From Crocinitomix catalasitica ATCC 23190 (GTDB lineage Bacteria > Bacteroidota > Bacteroidia > Flavobacteriales_D > Crocinitomicaceae), in the NCBI RefSeq assembly GCF_000621625.1, contig NZ_JHXV01000010.1, positions 62,001 to 126,000 on the forward strand: a stretch of DNA of 64,000 nt, written 5' to 3'. Numbering within the stretch: the stretch's first letter is position 1; every line of letters begins with the position of its first letter. Position numbers and translations under genes: made by a program. Under the pieces are notes generated by a model. It did not search any database and was not told the DNA's origin. It worked only from the letters and a program-made list of their open reading frames with translations. Positions 52,237 to 62,244 of this stretch are shown here, one piece after another.

Positions 52237-54006
52237 TTATTTTGATTCTTCAGCTAATTCAAAGCCTTCTGTTTCGTTTTTACTTAGGCCTTCATTGTCC
52301 TCCGCTCCGTGCGTTAGTCGTTTTAATGGTTTTAGTAAAGCAATAACCAATAAACCGAATGCTAATGTGAGTAAAAAGATGAATAAGAATATATTGTGTT
52401 CTTTTTCTGTTTGGATTTCTTCAATAATGAATTCTCCTTCGTAGTTTTTACCATCGCCCTTGTTTGCTTTTATTTTGGCAGCTTCAACTTCTTTTTCAAA
52501 TTTAAATGTTGCATGATATGGGTTTTCCTTTGTGGCCTTATTTTCAGCAAGAATTGCCATTACTTCATTTCGCTTTTCTTCTTTTTGAAACTTAAATAAA
52601 TTTTCAACTGAAATACCATTTTTGAATCCTTCAGCAACAAATTTATCATCCAATAAATAGATGTTGGATTTAATTGAGAATCCTTTATCTACGGCAACCA
52701 ATGTGTCTTGATTATTAAAGTTGATTAAATCGTTAGTATTCGCTATAAATTCTATATTGATAGGTTCTGATTGTGAAGCTTCACCAATAGACCCTGCTAA
52801 TTTGTTTCCTAATCCAGTTGCAGCGAAATATACCCCCATCATTATTGAGGCATATTTTAATGGTGCAAGTTTTGTAATGAATGAAAGAGCAGTTGGAGAA
52901 GCACATAATTCACCGATTGTATGAAGTAAATATGCTCCTGTTAACCACCAAAAACTAGCCGTACCAAAAGCAATTTCACCAGCCTGATTAGAAGCGAACA
53001 CCATTAATAAAAAGCCAAAGCCCATAATTATGGTTCCTATTCCCATTTTTAATAATGTGGAAGTTTCTTTACCTTTTAGTTTTCGATTTGCCCAAAATCC
53101 TGCAACCGCAGTTCCGAAAAGTATAATAAATCCTGCATTAAAAGATTGAAACCATGTTGCAGGCATCTCCCATCCAAAAATTACACGATCAATTTTCTCA
53201 TTTGCGTAAATATTTAAAAGTCCACCAGCTTGTTCAAAAGCTCCCCAAAAAACAATAATGATTAAAAATGAAATTAAAAGAACCAACATTCGATCTTTTT
53301 CAATTTTTGTCAATGGCTTTTTAAGTGCAGCTTTTTCAAGTTCGTTTTCAGAATTGCCAATAAAATTTCCAACATTCGCTAAGTATTTCTGTCCACCGAT
53401 ATATACTACTAATCCCAATAACATCCCAATGCCAGCTAAACCGAAACCATAATGCCATCCATAGAATTCTCCGACATATCCAACAATTAATGCTGATAAA
53501 AATGCGCCTACATTTATTCCTATATAAAATATTGTAAACCCTTTATCTCTTCTAATATCACCAGATTTATACAAGCCACCAACCATTGTTGAAATGTTTG
53601 GTTTTAGCATACCAACACCAAATATTATTAAGCCAAGGCCAGTATAAAATGCCCATAAAGCCTCAATAGCTAAAATTCCATGTCCTGCTACCAATATTAT
53701 TGCACCGTATAGCACTGATTTTTTCTGTCCCAAAAATTTATCCGCAATAATTCCTCCAGGAATTGACATCACATAGACCAGCATAGTGTACCATCCATAT
53801 AATTCTATTGCACTTGCCTTTGTCCAACCTAAACCTCCATCACCAACAGTCGCGGAAATATAAAGCACCAATAAGGCTCTCATTCCATAATAACTAAAAC
53901 GTTCCCACATTTCAGTAAAGAATAGTACAAACAGGCCAACAGGGTGACCAAATAGCGTTTTGTCTGATGCAATGTTGTGATTCGTCGGTTGGACAGTATT
54001 TGTCAT
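52237..54006 (-). CDS. POT family proton-dependent peptide transporter
   Basis: A 589-residue paralogue of the following gene, sharing GHPVGLFVLFFTEMWERFSY, IFYIGINVGAFLSALIVGYV and the FEQAGG motif with conserved Glu. A hydrophilic insert lies between late helices here too (about 415-530), so the loop appears to be a feature of this pair. It is first in the operon. Peptide uptake fits the secreted subtilisin and M4 proteases and the M1 peptidase next door. Confidence 0.92.
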   Translation of the reverse strand: MTNTVQPTNHNIASDKTLFGHPVGLFVLFFTEMWERFSYYGMRALLVLYISATVGDGGLGWTKASAIELYGWYTMLVYVMSIPGGIIADKFLGQKKSVLYGAIILVAGHGILAIEALWAFYTGLGLIIFGVGMLKPNISTMVGGLYKSGDIRRDKGFTIFYIGINVGAFLSALIVGYVGEFYGWHYGFGLAGIGMLLGLVVYIGGQKYLANVGNFIGNSENELEKAALKKPLTKIEKDRMLVLLISFLIIIVFWGAFEQAGGLLNIYANEKIDRVIFGWEMPATWFQSFNAGFIILFGTAVAGFWANRKLKGKETSTLLKMGIGTIIMGFGFLLMVFASNQAGEIAFGTASFWWLTGAYLLHTIGELCASPTALSFITKLAPLKYASIMMGVYFAATGLGNKLAGSIGEASQSEPINIEFIANTNDLINFNNQDTLVAVDKGFSIKSNIYLLDDKFVAEGFKNGISVENLFKFQKEEKRNEVMAILAENKATKENPYHATFKFEKEVEAAKIKANKGDGKNYEGEFIIEEIQTEKEHNIFLFIFLLTLAFGLLVIALLKPLKRLTHGAEDNEGLSKNETEGFELAEESK

Positions 54007-54202
54007 AGAAATTCGTTGAATTAAGCTCGTGAAATTAATTAAATAAACTTAAAATATATTACCGTTCATCATTTTAATTCACCGTTTTTTAGAAAATGCT
54101 CAAAATCAAACGGAATTAAAATAGATTAAAAATTGCATCGCGTTGAATATTATGGGCTATTTAATTTAACTATCTTTACAGACCAAAACTATAAGTAACT
54201 GC

Positions 54203-56098
54203 ATGAAAAAGTTTATTTTACCTTTAATTAGTATAGCCGTTTTAATTCAATCGTGTAAGAATGAATCATCTAAAGAACACAGTTATGATGAGGGTGCTAA
54301 AGAATTAATAGAAGTAATTGATAAACATTCTTATTCTAACATCGAATCTGTTCGAACGAAACATTTACATTTAGACTTATTAGTTGATTTTGAATCTTCT
54401 AAATTAGTTGGAAGTGTAGAACACGAATTAGAATATTTAGACGATGCTAAAGAGGTGATTTTTGATATTTATGGACTTTCTATAGAAAAAATAGAAGTCG
54501 ATGGATTGGAAACAACTGATTATAAAATTGGTGAATTAGACGAATTACTTGGTCAGCCATTAACTGTGCAATTACCGAAAAAATCTAAAAAGGTTAAAAT
54601 CTATTATTCAACTGGATCGGATGCAAATGCGCTTCAATGGCTTAATCCACAGCAGACAGCGGGAAAGGTAAATCCTTATCTGTTTACGCAAGGACAAGCA
54701 ATTTTAACACGAACGTGGATTCCTTGTCAAGATAGTCCAAAAAATAGGATTACGTATAGTGCTAGAATTAAGACTCCGGAGAATTTAATGGCGGTCATGA
54801 GCGCTGATAACCCTAAAGAAATCAATCCAGAAGGAGTATATAATTTTAAAATGGATCAAAAAATTCCGACCTATTTAATTGCAATGGCTGTTGGTGATAT
54901 TCGCTTTAAAGCAATAGGAGAACATACAGGTGTTTATGCTGAAGTTGAGATGTTAGATAAGAGTGTCGATGAATTTGCGGATGTGGATAAAATGATAGCT
55001 GCGGCAGTTGAACTTTACGGACCTTATAAATGGGGGAGATATGATATTCTGGTTTTACCTCCTTCATTTCCTTTTGGTGGTATGGAGAATCCTAAATTGA
55101 CTTTTGCAACACCGACTATTATAGCTGGAGATAAATCATTGGTTTCACTTATCGCACATGAATTAGCCCATTCATGGTCTGGTAATCTAGTTACGAATGC
55201 AACATGGGATGATTTCTGGTTGAACGAAGGATTTACAGTGTACTTTGAAAATAGAATAATGGAAAAAGTATATGGTAAAGATTATGCAGATATGTTAATG
55301 AGTATTTCTTATCAGGAATTAACACATGAGAATGAAGAGATTTTACATGGTAAACATCCAGATGACACAAAATTAAAATTGGACTTAGATGGTCGGAATC
55401 CAGATGATGGGATGACATGCATCGCCTATGATAAGGGTGCATTGTTTTTGCGAACATTAGAAAGTAAAGTGGGGCGTGATAAATTTGACGTTTTTGTATC
55501 GAATTACTTTAAAGATTATATGTTTAAAACTATTAGTACGGAGGAATTTGTGACTTACTTGAACGAAAATTTATTAGAAAGAGATTCTATTCGTTTTAAT
55601 CTTGATGATTGGATTTATGGACAAGGTATTCCGAATAATAGGGTTGAGATCAAATCGACAAGGTTTGAAGCGGTCGATAAAAAAGTTTTTGCATTGTATG
55701 AGATTGAGGAAGTTCAAGATTTAGGAATTTCTAAAGGTGATTGGTCAACGCAAGAATGGATTCGTTTTATTAGGTGTATTCCAGAAAAAATAGAACCTGA
55801 AATGATGCAGAAGTTAGATGAATTTTATGAATTTAGTACATGTGGAAATGCTGAGATTATGGCAGAATGGTACATTTCTTCTATTCAACATGGTTATCAT
55901 GGTATGGAGCCAGCAATGGAAAACTTTTTAATTAATGTAGGTCGAAGAAAATTCTTAGAGCCTATATACGGACAACTGGTTTTAACTCCTGAAGGGGTTG
56001 AATTGGCAAAGTCTATTTACACGAAGGCAAGGCCTAATTATCACGCTATTTCATACAAAACAATAGACGAAATACTAAATTGGAAAGTAGAAAAATAG
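54203..56098 (+). CDS. M1 family metallo-aminopeptidase, lipoprotein
   Basis: A 631-residue aminopeptidase with a lipoprotein signal (MKKFILPLISIAVLIQSC, Cys 18). The M1 exopeptidase motif GGMENPKLTF and the zinc site HELAHSWSGN with downstream NEGFT identify the LTA4-hydrolase-like branch. The C-terminal helical region (about 480-631) matches that family. Its lipid anchor suggests that it acts on the periplasmic or cell-surface side, trimming peptides before uptake by the POT transporters encoded upstream. Confidence 0.94.
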   Translation: MKKFILPLISIAVLIQSCKNESSKEHSYDEGAKELIEVIDKHSYSNIESVRTKHLHLDLLVDFESSKLVGSVEHELEYLDDAKEVIFDIYGLSIEKIEVDGLETTDYKIGELDELLGQPLTVQLPKKSKKVKIYYSTGSDANALQWLNPQQTAGKVNPYLFTQGQAILTRTWIPCQDSPKNRITYSARIKTPENLMAVMSADNPKEINPEGVYNFKMDQKIPTYLIAMAVGDIRFKAIGEHTGVYAEVEMLDKSVDEFADVDKMIAAAVELYGPYKWGRYDILVLPPSFPFGGMENPKLTFATPTIIAGDKSLVSLIAHELAHSWSGNLVTNATWDDFWLNEGFTVYFENRIMEKVYGKDYADMLMSISYQELTHENEEILHGKHPDDTKLKLDLDGRNPDDGMTCIAYDKGALFLRTLESKVGRDKFDVFVSNYFKDYMFKTISTEEFVTYLNENLLERDSIRFNLDDWIYGQGIPNNRVEIKSTRFEAVDKKVFALYEIEEVQDLGISKGDWSTQEWIRFIRCIPEKIEPEMMQKLDEFYEFSTCGNAEIMAEWYISSIQHGYHGMEPAMENFLINVGRRKFLEPIYGQLVLTPEGVELAKSIYTKARPNYHAISYKTIDEILNWKVEK

Positions 56099-56153
56099 CC
56101 AATTTTAAAAAGATTGTAACTTCTCGATATTTTTCTCGTCTTGTTGATCAATT

Positions 56154-58682
56154 ATGTTAAGATTCTTTATTTTTCTTTTTATTGTTTGTTCAAGTTTCGC
56201 AAACGCACAAAATGTTGTTAAGGGCAATGTGAATGATGTATTAGGTCGACCGATACCTGGTGTGCGCGTTTCAGTTTTAAACACAACCTACGGTGTTCCT
56301 ACAGATTTTAACGGTAATTACTTTTTAGAGATTACTGCTTTAGATAGTGTTGTTTTAAAGTTCACAATGATTGGAATGGAAGTTCGAATAGATACTTTGG
56401 TAATCACTTCAAAAATTCACGAACACAATATTACTTTACTTGAAAATGCACGCTCATTGAGTTCTGTTGAGATCTATGCCGATAAGAGAGATATCGCAAA
56501 AGAAGTTATTCAAAATGCGATGGAGATGAAGGATAAATATCGCTATCAATATGAAAGTTATAAATGTCAAACTTATATCAAAAGTAGTTTAGAGTCGGAA
56601 AACAGGTATAATCGCGTCACTGATAGTTTGGATGCTGATGGGGAATTGGTGCTCGATTTGGATCGAACTAAGATGAATTTTATTGAGTCTGTTTCGGAAA
56701 GTAATTTTTATCAAAAAGATAAATACCATGAAGTTATTTTGGCCTATCAAGATTATTCTGATAAAAGTTCCAGTACAACGGGAGTTTCAGCAAGCTTTTC
56801 TCGGTCAGGTGATATTGCTCCAACTCAGAACATCAAACATAACCCTTACCTGTTTTTTGAAAAGTTAGAGGACGGTGATATAAACTTGTATCAAAATCTT
56901 CTAACCTTGCCTAAAATTGCGGAAAACCCAATAGTTTCGCCGTTAGCGATCAATACGTTCATTAATTACAAATTCATATTGAACAGTGTTTTTTTTCAAG
57001 ATGGACAGAAAATATTTGATATTGCTGTTGAACCTAGGTTTAGTGAAACGGCATTGTTCTCGGGTAATATTTATATCATCGATAGTTTATGGGTGATTAA
57101 ATCATTTGACTTGTCTATTAATAAAAATGCCATGAATTATTTTAAAAGTTTTAGAATAAATCAGGATTATAAATTATTAGAAGATAAGTGGGTTGTAACG
57201 CGAAGAGAATTTGATTATACGGTTAATGATTTCAATAAAATTGTAATAGGTAACACAAGAGTAAATCACAAAGATTATCAATTCAATATTGAAGAGTTAG
57301 TGAAGTCAGACCGAAATATATTGATGAAATATGATGAAGAAGCTTTTGATAAAGATTCATTGTATTGGAGCGAGATTAGACCCATTCAACTCAAAGAGAT
57401 GGAATTAGACTTTATCGCAGAGCAAGACAGTATTTACAAAGAGATAACAAGCGATAAATATATTGATAGTGTTAATAATGAGTTTAATCGCATTAAATTT
57501 TGGGATATTGTTTTGAATGGTGTCGGATTCCGAAGTAGAATTAAAAGGCAAGAAATATTTATCAATCCACTAATTGGGCAGATAATTCCATTAGGTATGG
57601 GTGGTTTTAGATGGAAATTAGGCGGTTCGTACTCCAAAGAATTTGAGAATGCGCAAGCTTTTAGTGTAGATGGATTTATTGATTATGGTTTTAGAAATGA
57701 GGATGTAAAGGGGCAATTAGGGGTCGAATATACATTTTTACCAAAGCGATTTGGTAGTTTTAAAATAGCTGGAGGTGATATTTACGACTTTGTGACGATG
57801 GAGCAATCAATCGAGGACTTTTTCAGTGTGTCAAATCAAGTGCGAAAGACTTTTATTGAATTAAGTCAAAGAATTGAGCTCACGAATGGATTATACGGTA
57901 AAATTAGCTTCGATCATTCTGTTCGTCGTGATGTTTCGAATGTTGAGTTCGCGCCATGGGTTGATACATTGGTTAATCTCGGAATATGGTCTTATCCTGA
58001 TCCTTACGAAACCTATACCGTGTCGATCATTGGACTTGAGTTTTTATATCGATTTAAGCAGAAGTATATTTTAAAAGGGAATAAAAAATTAATAGTAGGA
58101 ACGGAGTACCCTGAATTGAAATTACGATACAAAATAGGTGTTCCAAATTTATTTGGGAGTGATGTTAATTTTAGCTTTTTACAAATAGATTTAAGTGATA
58201 AGGTTAAATTGGGCACATTTGGAGAGTTAAAATGGCGGATGGAAGCAGGTTCTTTTTTGGGTTCGAATAAGGAGGAAGTCCAATATGTTGAACGAAAATT
58301 TATTCGAGGTTCAGATCTCTTTTTCTTCTCCAATCCTTTAAACACTATGCAGCTATTAGATTCTACATTTAATACAACGAGTCCTTTCTTTCAAGCTTAT
58401 GGAATTCATCATTTTAATGGAGCGATTATGGATAAGATTTGGCTTATTAATAAATTAAAGCTTCAAATCGTTGCGGGAGCCGGAGCGCTATTTCTCCAAG
58501 ATAAAAACTATGCACATGTCGAATTTTACGGTGGTTTAGAACGGGTATTTAAAATAAGACAACAATTGTTTAAGGCAAGTGTTTTTTATGTGGTCCGAGA
58601 TAATAATGCCGCCTCCATTAATTTCAATTTTAAAATCGGATTCGATTTCTTTAATACCTTCAGTAATGAATGGTCCTATTAG
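56154..58682 (+). CDS. DUF5686 outer-membrane protein with carboxypeptidase-regulatory-like domain
   Basis: An 842-residue protein. The signal peptide (1-18) is followed by a carboxypeptidase-regulatory-like beta domain (about 19-100, VKGNVNDVLGRPIPGVRVSV). Then comes a long DUF5686-type region beginning IYADKRDIAKEVIQNAMEMK, ending in amphipathic strands typical of an outer-membrane barrel and an aromatic last residue (EWSY). Function is unknown. The architecture, common in Bacteroidota, suggests a surface or transport role. It follows the M1 gene after 55 bases. Confidence 0.85.
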   Translation: MLRFFIFLFIVCSSFANAQNVVKGNVNDVLGRPIPGVRVSVLNTTYGVPTDFNGNYFLEITALDSVVLKFTMIGMEVRIDTLVITSKIHEHNITLLENARSLSSVEIYADKRDIAKEVIQNAMEMKDKYRYQYESYKCQTYIKSSLESENRYNRVTDSLDADGELVLDLDRTKMNFIESVSESNFYQKDKYHEVILAYQDYSDKSSSTTGVSASFSRSGDIAPTQNIKHNPYLFFEKLEDGDINLYQNLLTLPKIAENPIVSPLAINTFINYKFILNSVFFQDGQKIFDIAVEPRFSETALFSGNIYIIDSLWVIKSFDLSINKNAMNYFKSFRINQDYKLLEDKWVVTRREFDYTVNDFNKIVIGNTRVNHKDYQFNIEELVKSDRNILMKYDEEAFDKDSLYWSEIRPIQLKEMELDFIAEQDSIYKEITSDKYIDSVNNEFNRIKFWDIVLNGVGFRSRIKRQEIFINPLIGQIIPLGMGGFRWKLGGSYSKEFENAQAFSVDGFIDYGFRNEDVKGQLGVEYTFLPKRFGSFKIAGGDIYDFVTMEQSIEDFFSVSNQVRKTFIELSQRIELTNGLYGKISFDHSVRRDVSNVEFAPWVDTLVNLGIWSYPDPYETYTVSIIGLEFLYRFKQKYILKGNKKLIVGTEYPELKLRYKIGVPNLFGSDVNFSFLQIDLSDKVKLGTFGELKWRMEAGSFLGSNKEEVQYVERKFIRGSDLFFFSNPLNTMQLLDSTFNTTSPFFQAYGIHHFNGAIMDKIWLINKLKLQIVAGAGALFLQDKNYAHVEFYGGLERVFKIRQQLFKASVFYVVRDNNAASINFNFKIGFDFFNTFSNEWSY

Positions 58683-58686
58683 GTAC

Positions 58687-59553
58687 TTAACTTAATCCAA
58701 TTAGTGCAATAGCGACCATTGAAACAATAATTCCTATCCAATTTAGTTTGGATAATTTTTCTTTGAAAAAGATGAGTCCAATCATTGTTGAAATCAATAT
58801 AATTCCAATGTTAAGGATAGGATAAATTTGAGAACTTTCTAAAAAGTTTTCCTCTAAAGCTTTGAAAAAATAGAAGACAGTTAAATAATTAGGTATCCCC
58901 ACTGCAATACCCCATGCAACATTTTTAATCCGCAATTTGGTTTTACCCATTATTGCCAATGTCATTAAATAAATTAGACCAAATATAAAGGCTGTTAGAA
59001 AAATGGTTGAAATAAAAAAGGGCGCCGTATTCTCATCGATATAGTGATGCTGAACATAGTTAAATATAATATCGCTAATGCCTTGACCAATAAAAATTAC
59101 AAGTATTATAGATAAATACTTTTTTTCAAAAGAGAGTTCCTTATTCTTTGAAAGACTACTAAATACTATCCCTACTAAGGCCAAAAGAACACCAATTGAC
59201 TTGAGCCAAGTTAAACTTTCATTGTACAGATAAATACTTGCGATTACGGGAAGAATAACAGACATTTTATTCGCTATCGTCGAAATAGCGAAACCGTTCT
59301 TTTGCGTACTAAAAGCTAAAAAGTTAAATACTAAAATGAACAAGATTCCAATTAGGGAAGCAAGAGGTAACCATGGTAAAACGAAAATTTCATCGATTGA
59401 TAATTGGTTATTAGAACTTATATATCCAATAGTACCTGCTACTAAGTAATTCGTAACAATTGCTTGTAAAATGTCTACTTTGTTTCGATCGAATAATTTA
59501 AATAAAACTAAAACGATAACAAAAAAGAGGATGCCTAATATTAAATTAAACAT
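58687..59553 (-). CDS. EamA/DMT-family transporter
   Basis: A 288-residue inner-membrane protein with about ten hydrophobic helices in two halves, the second half with the LNIGIILISTMIGLIFFKEK and NWIGIIVSMVAIALI pattern of EamA domains. Substrate is unknown. Its start overlaps the end of ribD by 8 bases, so it is coupled to riboflavin genes. Transport of a flavin intermediate or metabolite is possible, but not shown. Confidence 0.85.
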   Translation of the reverse strand: MFNLILGILFFVIVLVLFKLFDRNKVDILQAIVTNYLVAGTIGYISSNNQLSIDEIFVLPWLPLASLIGILFILVFNFLAFSTQKNGFAISTIANKMSVILPVIASIYLYNESLTWLKSIGVLLALVGIVFSSLSKNKELSFEKKYLSIILVIFIGQGISDIIFNYVQHHYIDENTAPFFISTIFLTAFIFGLIYLMTLAIMGKTKLRIKNVAWGIAVGIPNYLTVFYFFKALEENFLESSQIYPILNIGIILISTMIGLIFFKEKLSKLNWIGIIVSMVAIALIGLS

Positions 59554-60586
59554 TTGTAAAAATATTTACCTTGTTTGAAAAGTAGGCATATGATAAACTT
59601 GATTTTCTATTAAGACTAGTAGCTTTGATCCCTTTTTGAAGCATTTTATTCCCTGTTAAAACTCTTGCTTCATCCCATAAATTATCAAGAATGAATTTTT
59701 CTAAAGTGAATTTTCCACCTTCAATAATAACTGATTGAATATTTAACTCATAAAGCAAAGTCATGATATCATTTAAAGCAAAACTTTTAGGTTGTACAAA
59801 TTGTAAATTCCCGCTAGCGATTACTTTTTTCTTGGTAATAATATATGTTAGTACTGATCGATCACCTACATTAAAAGCGCCATAATCTAGTTTTAAATTT
59901 TCGTCAATAACTATGCGAATGGGGGATACGCCAGCATAATCTCTGCAATTAAGTTGCGGGTTATCTGTTACAATGGTATTGTTACCAACTAAAATAGCAG
60001 ATTCTTCATGTCTCCATTTATGAACAAGTGTTTTCATTTCAGGACTTGTAATCCAGAATATTCCTTTTTCATTTTTAGATCGATCCATATCCATAAAACC
60101 ATCTTCAGTCTCGGCCCATTTAAGTATGATATACGGTCTTTTAGAAGCGTGGAATGTAAAAAAACGTTTATTCAATGCCAATGACTCTTCTTCTAAAATA
60201 CCGACTTCAACTTTGGCACCTGCGGCTTCAAGTTTTTTAATACCATTGCCGGCTACTTTAGCAAATGAATCGATACAACCAATTTTAACATTTGGAATTT
60301 TGTTGGCAATGATAAGATCGGCACAAGGCGGTGTTTTTCCATGATGTGCACAAGGTTCGAGATTAATATAAATTGTCGACTCCTTTAAAAGACTTTTATC
60401 CTTGACAGCATTTACGGCATTTACTTCAGCATGTGCTTGTCCATATTGTTGGTGATAACCTTCCCCAATAATTATATTGTTGTGGACAATTACAGATCCA
60501 ACCATCGGGTTAGGAGCAACCGAACCTTGTCCTAGTTTGGCTAGCTCCAAACAGCGCTGCATGAAAATCTTGTCTAATTCCGTCAT
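59546..60586 (-). CDS. ribD: Bifunctional riboflavin deaminase/reductase (RibD)
   Basis: Deaminates the pyrimidine and reduces its ribosyl group in riboflavin synthesis. The 346-residue protein has the deaminase zinc motif HAEVNAV and PCAHHGKTPPC (N-terminal part) and a C-terminal dihydrofolate-reductase-like part (from about 150, PYIILKWAETEDGFM). It lies between xerD (22 bases upstream) and the EamA gene (8-base overlap), one operon. Confidence 0.96.
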   Translation of the reverse strand: MTELDKIFMQRCLELAKLGQGSVAPNPMVGSVIVHNNIIIGEGYHQQYGQAHAEVNAVNAVKDKSLLKESTIYINLEPCAHHGKTPPCADLIIANKIPNVKIGCIDSFAKVAGNGIKKLEAAGAKVEVGILEEESLALNKRFFTFHASKRPYIILKWAETEDGFMDMDRSKNEKGIFWITSPEMKTLVHKWRHEESAILVGNNTIVTDNPQLNCRDYAGVSPIRIVIDENLKLDYGAFNVGDRSVLTYIITKKKVIASGNLQFVQPKSFALNDIMTLLYELNIQSVIIEGGKFTLEKFILDNLWDEARVLTGNKMLQKGIKATSLNRKSSLSYAYFSNKVNIFTNV

Positions 60587-60608
60587 TTATAAGGTAAAGT
60601 TAAATTTT

Positions 60609-61529
60609 TTATAATCGATAGTCATTATTACGAGGATGAAATGAAACAATGGCACTTTTTAACATGTCATCACTCAAATGGGTGTAGATTTCAGTTGTAC
60701 TGATCGATTCATGGCCTAACATTTCTTGTATTGCTCTTAAATTGGCTCCATTTTCAACCATATGTGTCGCAAAAGAATGCCTGAATGTATGTGGGCTGAT
60801 TGATTTTGCTAAACCAATTATTTCAGCCAATTGTTTGACAATTGTAAAAATCATCACTCTTGTTAGTTGGGCTCCTCGACGGTTTAGAAAAACAAAATCT
60901 TCATGACCTGCTTTAATGTCCTGATGAATTCGGGTGCCTTCCATATAAAAGCTAATTTCCTTTACAACCGAAGGACTTATTGGTACAAGTCTTTCTTTGT
61001 TTCCTTTTCCAATAACACGAATGAACCCTTCATCAAAATAGAGATTCGTAATTTTTAAATTGATTAATTCACTTACACGCAATCCGCAACTATATAATGT
61101 TTCAATGATAGCTTTGTTGCGATGTCCCTCATTTTTGGACAAATCTATGGCCGACATCAAAGCATCTATTTCATGTAAATCCAAAACTTCAGGAAGCTTT
61201 TTACCGATTTTAGGTAAGGATAATAATTCTGTAGGATCATCATCAATTATATCTTCAAGTACTAGAAAAAAGAAAAAATTCCGCAGACCAGATATAATTC
61301 GAGCTTGTGATCTTGCCGAAATTCCCATTTCATTAATCCACTGCATCATCTCTTGAAGATCCTTTAAATTTATATCCTGAGGGTCTTTTTGAATTTGATA
61401 AGTCTCTATAAAAGCGTACAGCTTTTCATAGTCTCTCAAATAAGCTTCAATGCTATTGTTTGATAAAGACTTTTCAATTTTAAGGTAACTTAAATAATCC
61501 TTTTTATATTTGAGCCAAGATGAATTCAA
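60609..61529 (-). CDS. xerD: Tyrosine recombinase XerD
   Basis: Resolves chromosome dimers at dif with its partner XerC. The 306-residue protein has an N-terminal SAM-like core-binding domain and the catalytic residues of the family: Arg in YSCGLRVSEL, His/Arg in HTFRHSFATH, His in LGHESISTTEIYTH and the final Tyr. The only start that keeps the N-terminal helices is TTG at 61529, which overlaps the divergent aroQ start by 10 bases. Confidence 0.94.
   Translation of the reverse strand: MNSSWLKYKKDYLSYLKIEKSLSNNSIEAYLRDYEKLYAFIETYQIQKDPQDINLKDLQEMMQWINEMGISARSQARIISGLRNFFFFLVLEDIIDDDPTELLSLPKIGKKLPEVLDLHEIDALMSAIDLSKNEGHRNKAIIETLYSCGLRVSELINLKITNLYFDEGFIRVIGKGNKERLVPISPSVVKEISFYMEGTRIHQDIKAGHEDFVFLNRRGAQLTRVMIFTIVKQLAEIIGLAKSISPHTFRHSFATHMVENGANLRAIQEMLGHESISTTEIYTHLSDDMLKSAIVSFHPRNNDYRL
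61505..61512 (+). promoter_or_regulatory. -7 box (TATATTTG) of aroQ
   Basis: TATATTTG ends 8 bases before the aroQ ATG, so its transcript would be nearly leaderless. The box lies inside xerD, which is read in the opposite direction. Confidence 0.4.
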
Positions 61530-61942
61530 AACAGATTTTAATATTAAATGGTCCGAATCTAAATTTACTTGGAAAAAGGGAGCAAACTATCTACGGAGAT
61601 AAAAGTTTTGAAGATTATTTTGTGGAATTGCAAGCCGCTTTTCAGTCATTAGATTTATCCTATTTGCAATCGAACCATGAAGGCGTGTTAATAGATGCCA
61701 TTCAAGATTTAAAATGGGATGGGATTGTGTTAAATGCTGGAGGTTATACCCATACCAGTGTTGCGATTAGAGATGCTATAAATTCTGTTCAAACCCCCGT
61801 ATTAGAAGTGCATATATCCAATGTGACGAATCGCGAATCATTCAGACATGAATCTTTGATCAGTCCAGTATGTATAGGTGTGATTTTAGGTTTTGGATTG
61901 CAATCTTATGAATTGGCATTGCACCATTTTAAATCCATCTAA
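61520..61942 (+). CDS. aroQ: Type II 3-dehydroquinate dehydratase (AroQ)
   Basis: Dehydrates 3-dehydroquinate to 3-dehydroshikimate in the shikimate pathway. The 140-residue protein opens with ILNGPNLNLLGKREQTIYGD, which contains the catalytic Arg and Tyr region. LNAGGYTHTSVAIRDAI, HISNVTNRESFRHESLI and GFGLQSYELAL follow. Its ATG is inside the N-terminal codons of the divergent xerD gene. Confidence 0.96.
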   Translation: MNSKQILILNGPNLNLLGKREQTIYGDKSFEDYFVELQAAFQSLDLSYLQSNHEGVLIDAIQDLKWDGIVLNAGGYTHTSVAIRDAINSVQTPVLEVHISNVTNRESFRHESLISPVCIGVILGFGLQSYELALHHFKSI

Positions 61943-62244
61943 CTTTTCAAAGCTGCGGAATCAGCAACTTTAAAAATTTTTGCATCTGCAATAAAAGTTC
62001 CAAGTGGAATAATTGAAGCCAATAAACCCCATCCAATGGTTTTATAAGACCAGTTATATTTAAGACCTACAAGCACAACCAATAGGATATAGAGAACAAA
62101 TAATGCTCCATGTGCCATGCCTATTTGGCTTACCATTTCTGGTTGGTCCCAATAGTATTTTAATGGCATTGCTATCAAAAGTAGTATTAAGTAAGATAGT
62201 CCTTCTAAAAGACCTGTTAAGCGTAGTAATTTTAAACTATTCAT
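61939..62244 (-). CDS. DUF3817 small membrane protein
   Basis: A 101-residue protein with three hydrophobic helices and the DUF3817 pattern LLRLTGLLEGLSYLILLLIA, MAHGALFVLYI and a final GTFIADAKIF. Function is unknown. Its start overlaps the upstream marR-like stop by 8 bases, so the two are probably co-transcribed. Its stop overlaps the convergent aroQ stop by 4 bases. Confidence 0.88.
   Translation of the reverse strand: MNSLKLLRLTGLLEGLSYLILLLIAMPLKYYWDQPEMVSQIGMAHGALFVLYILLVVLVGLKYNWSYKTIGWGLLASIIPLGTFIADAKIFKVADSAALKS

Noticed and set aside
60609-61529. Integrase of a mobile element
   Set aside because: Size, motifs and the operon with ribD fit chromosomal XerD. No attachment site or phage genes are next to it.
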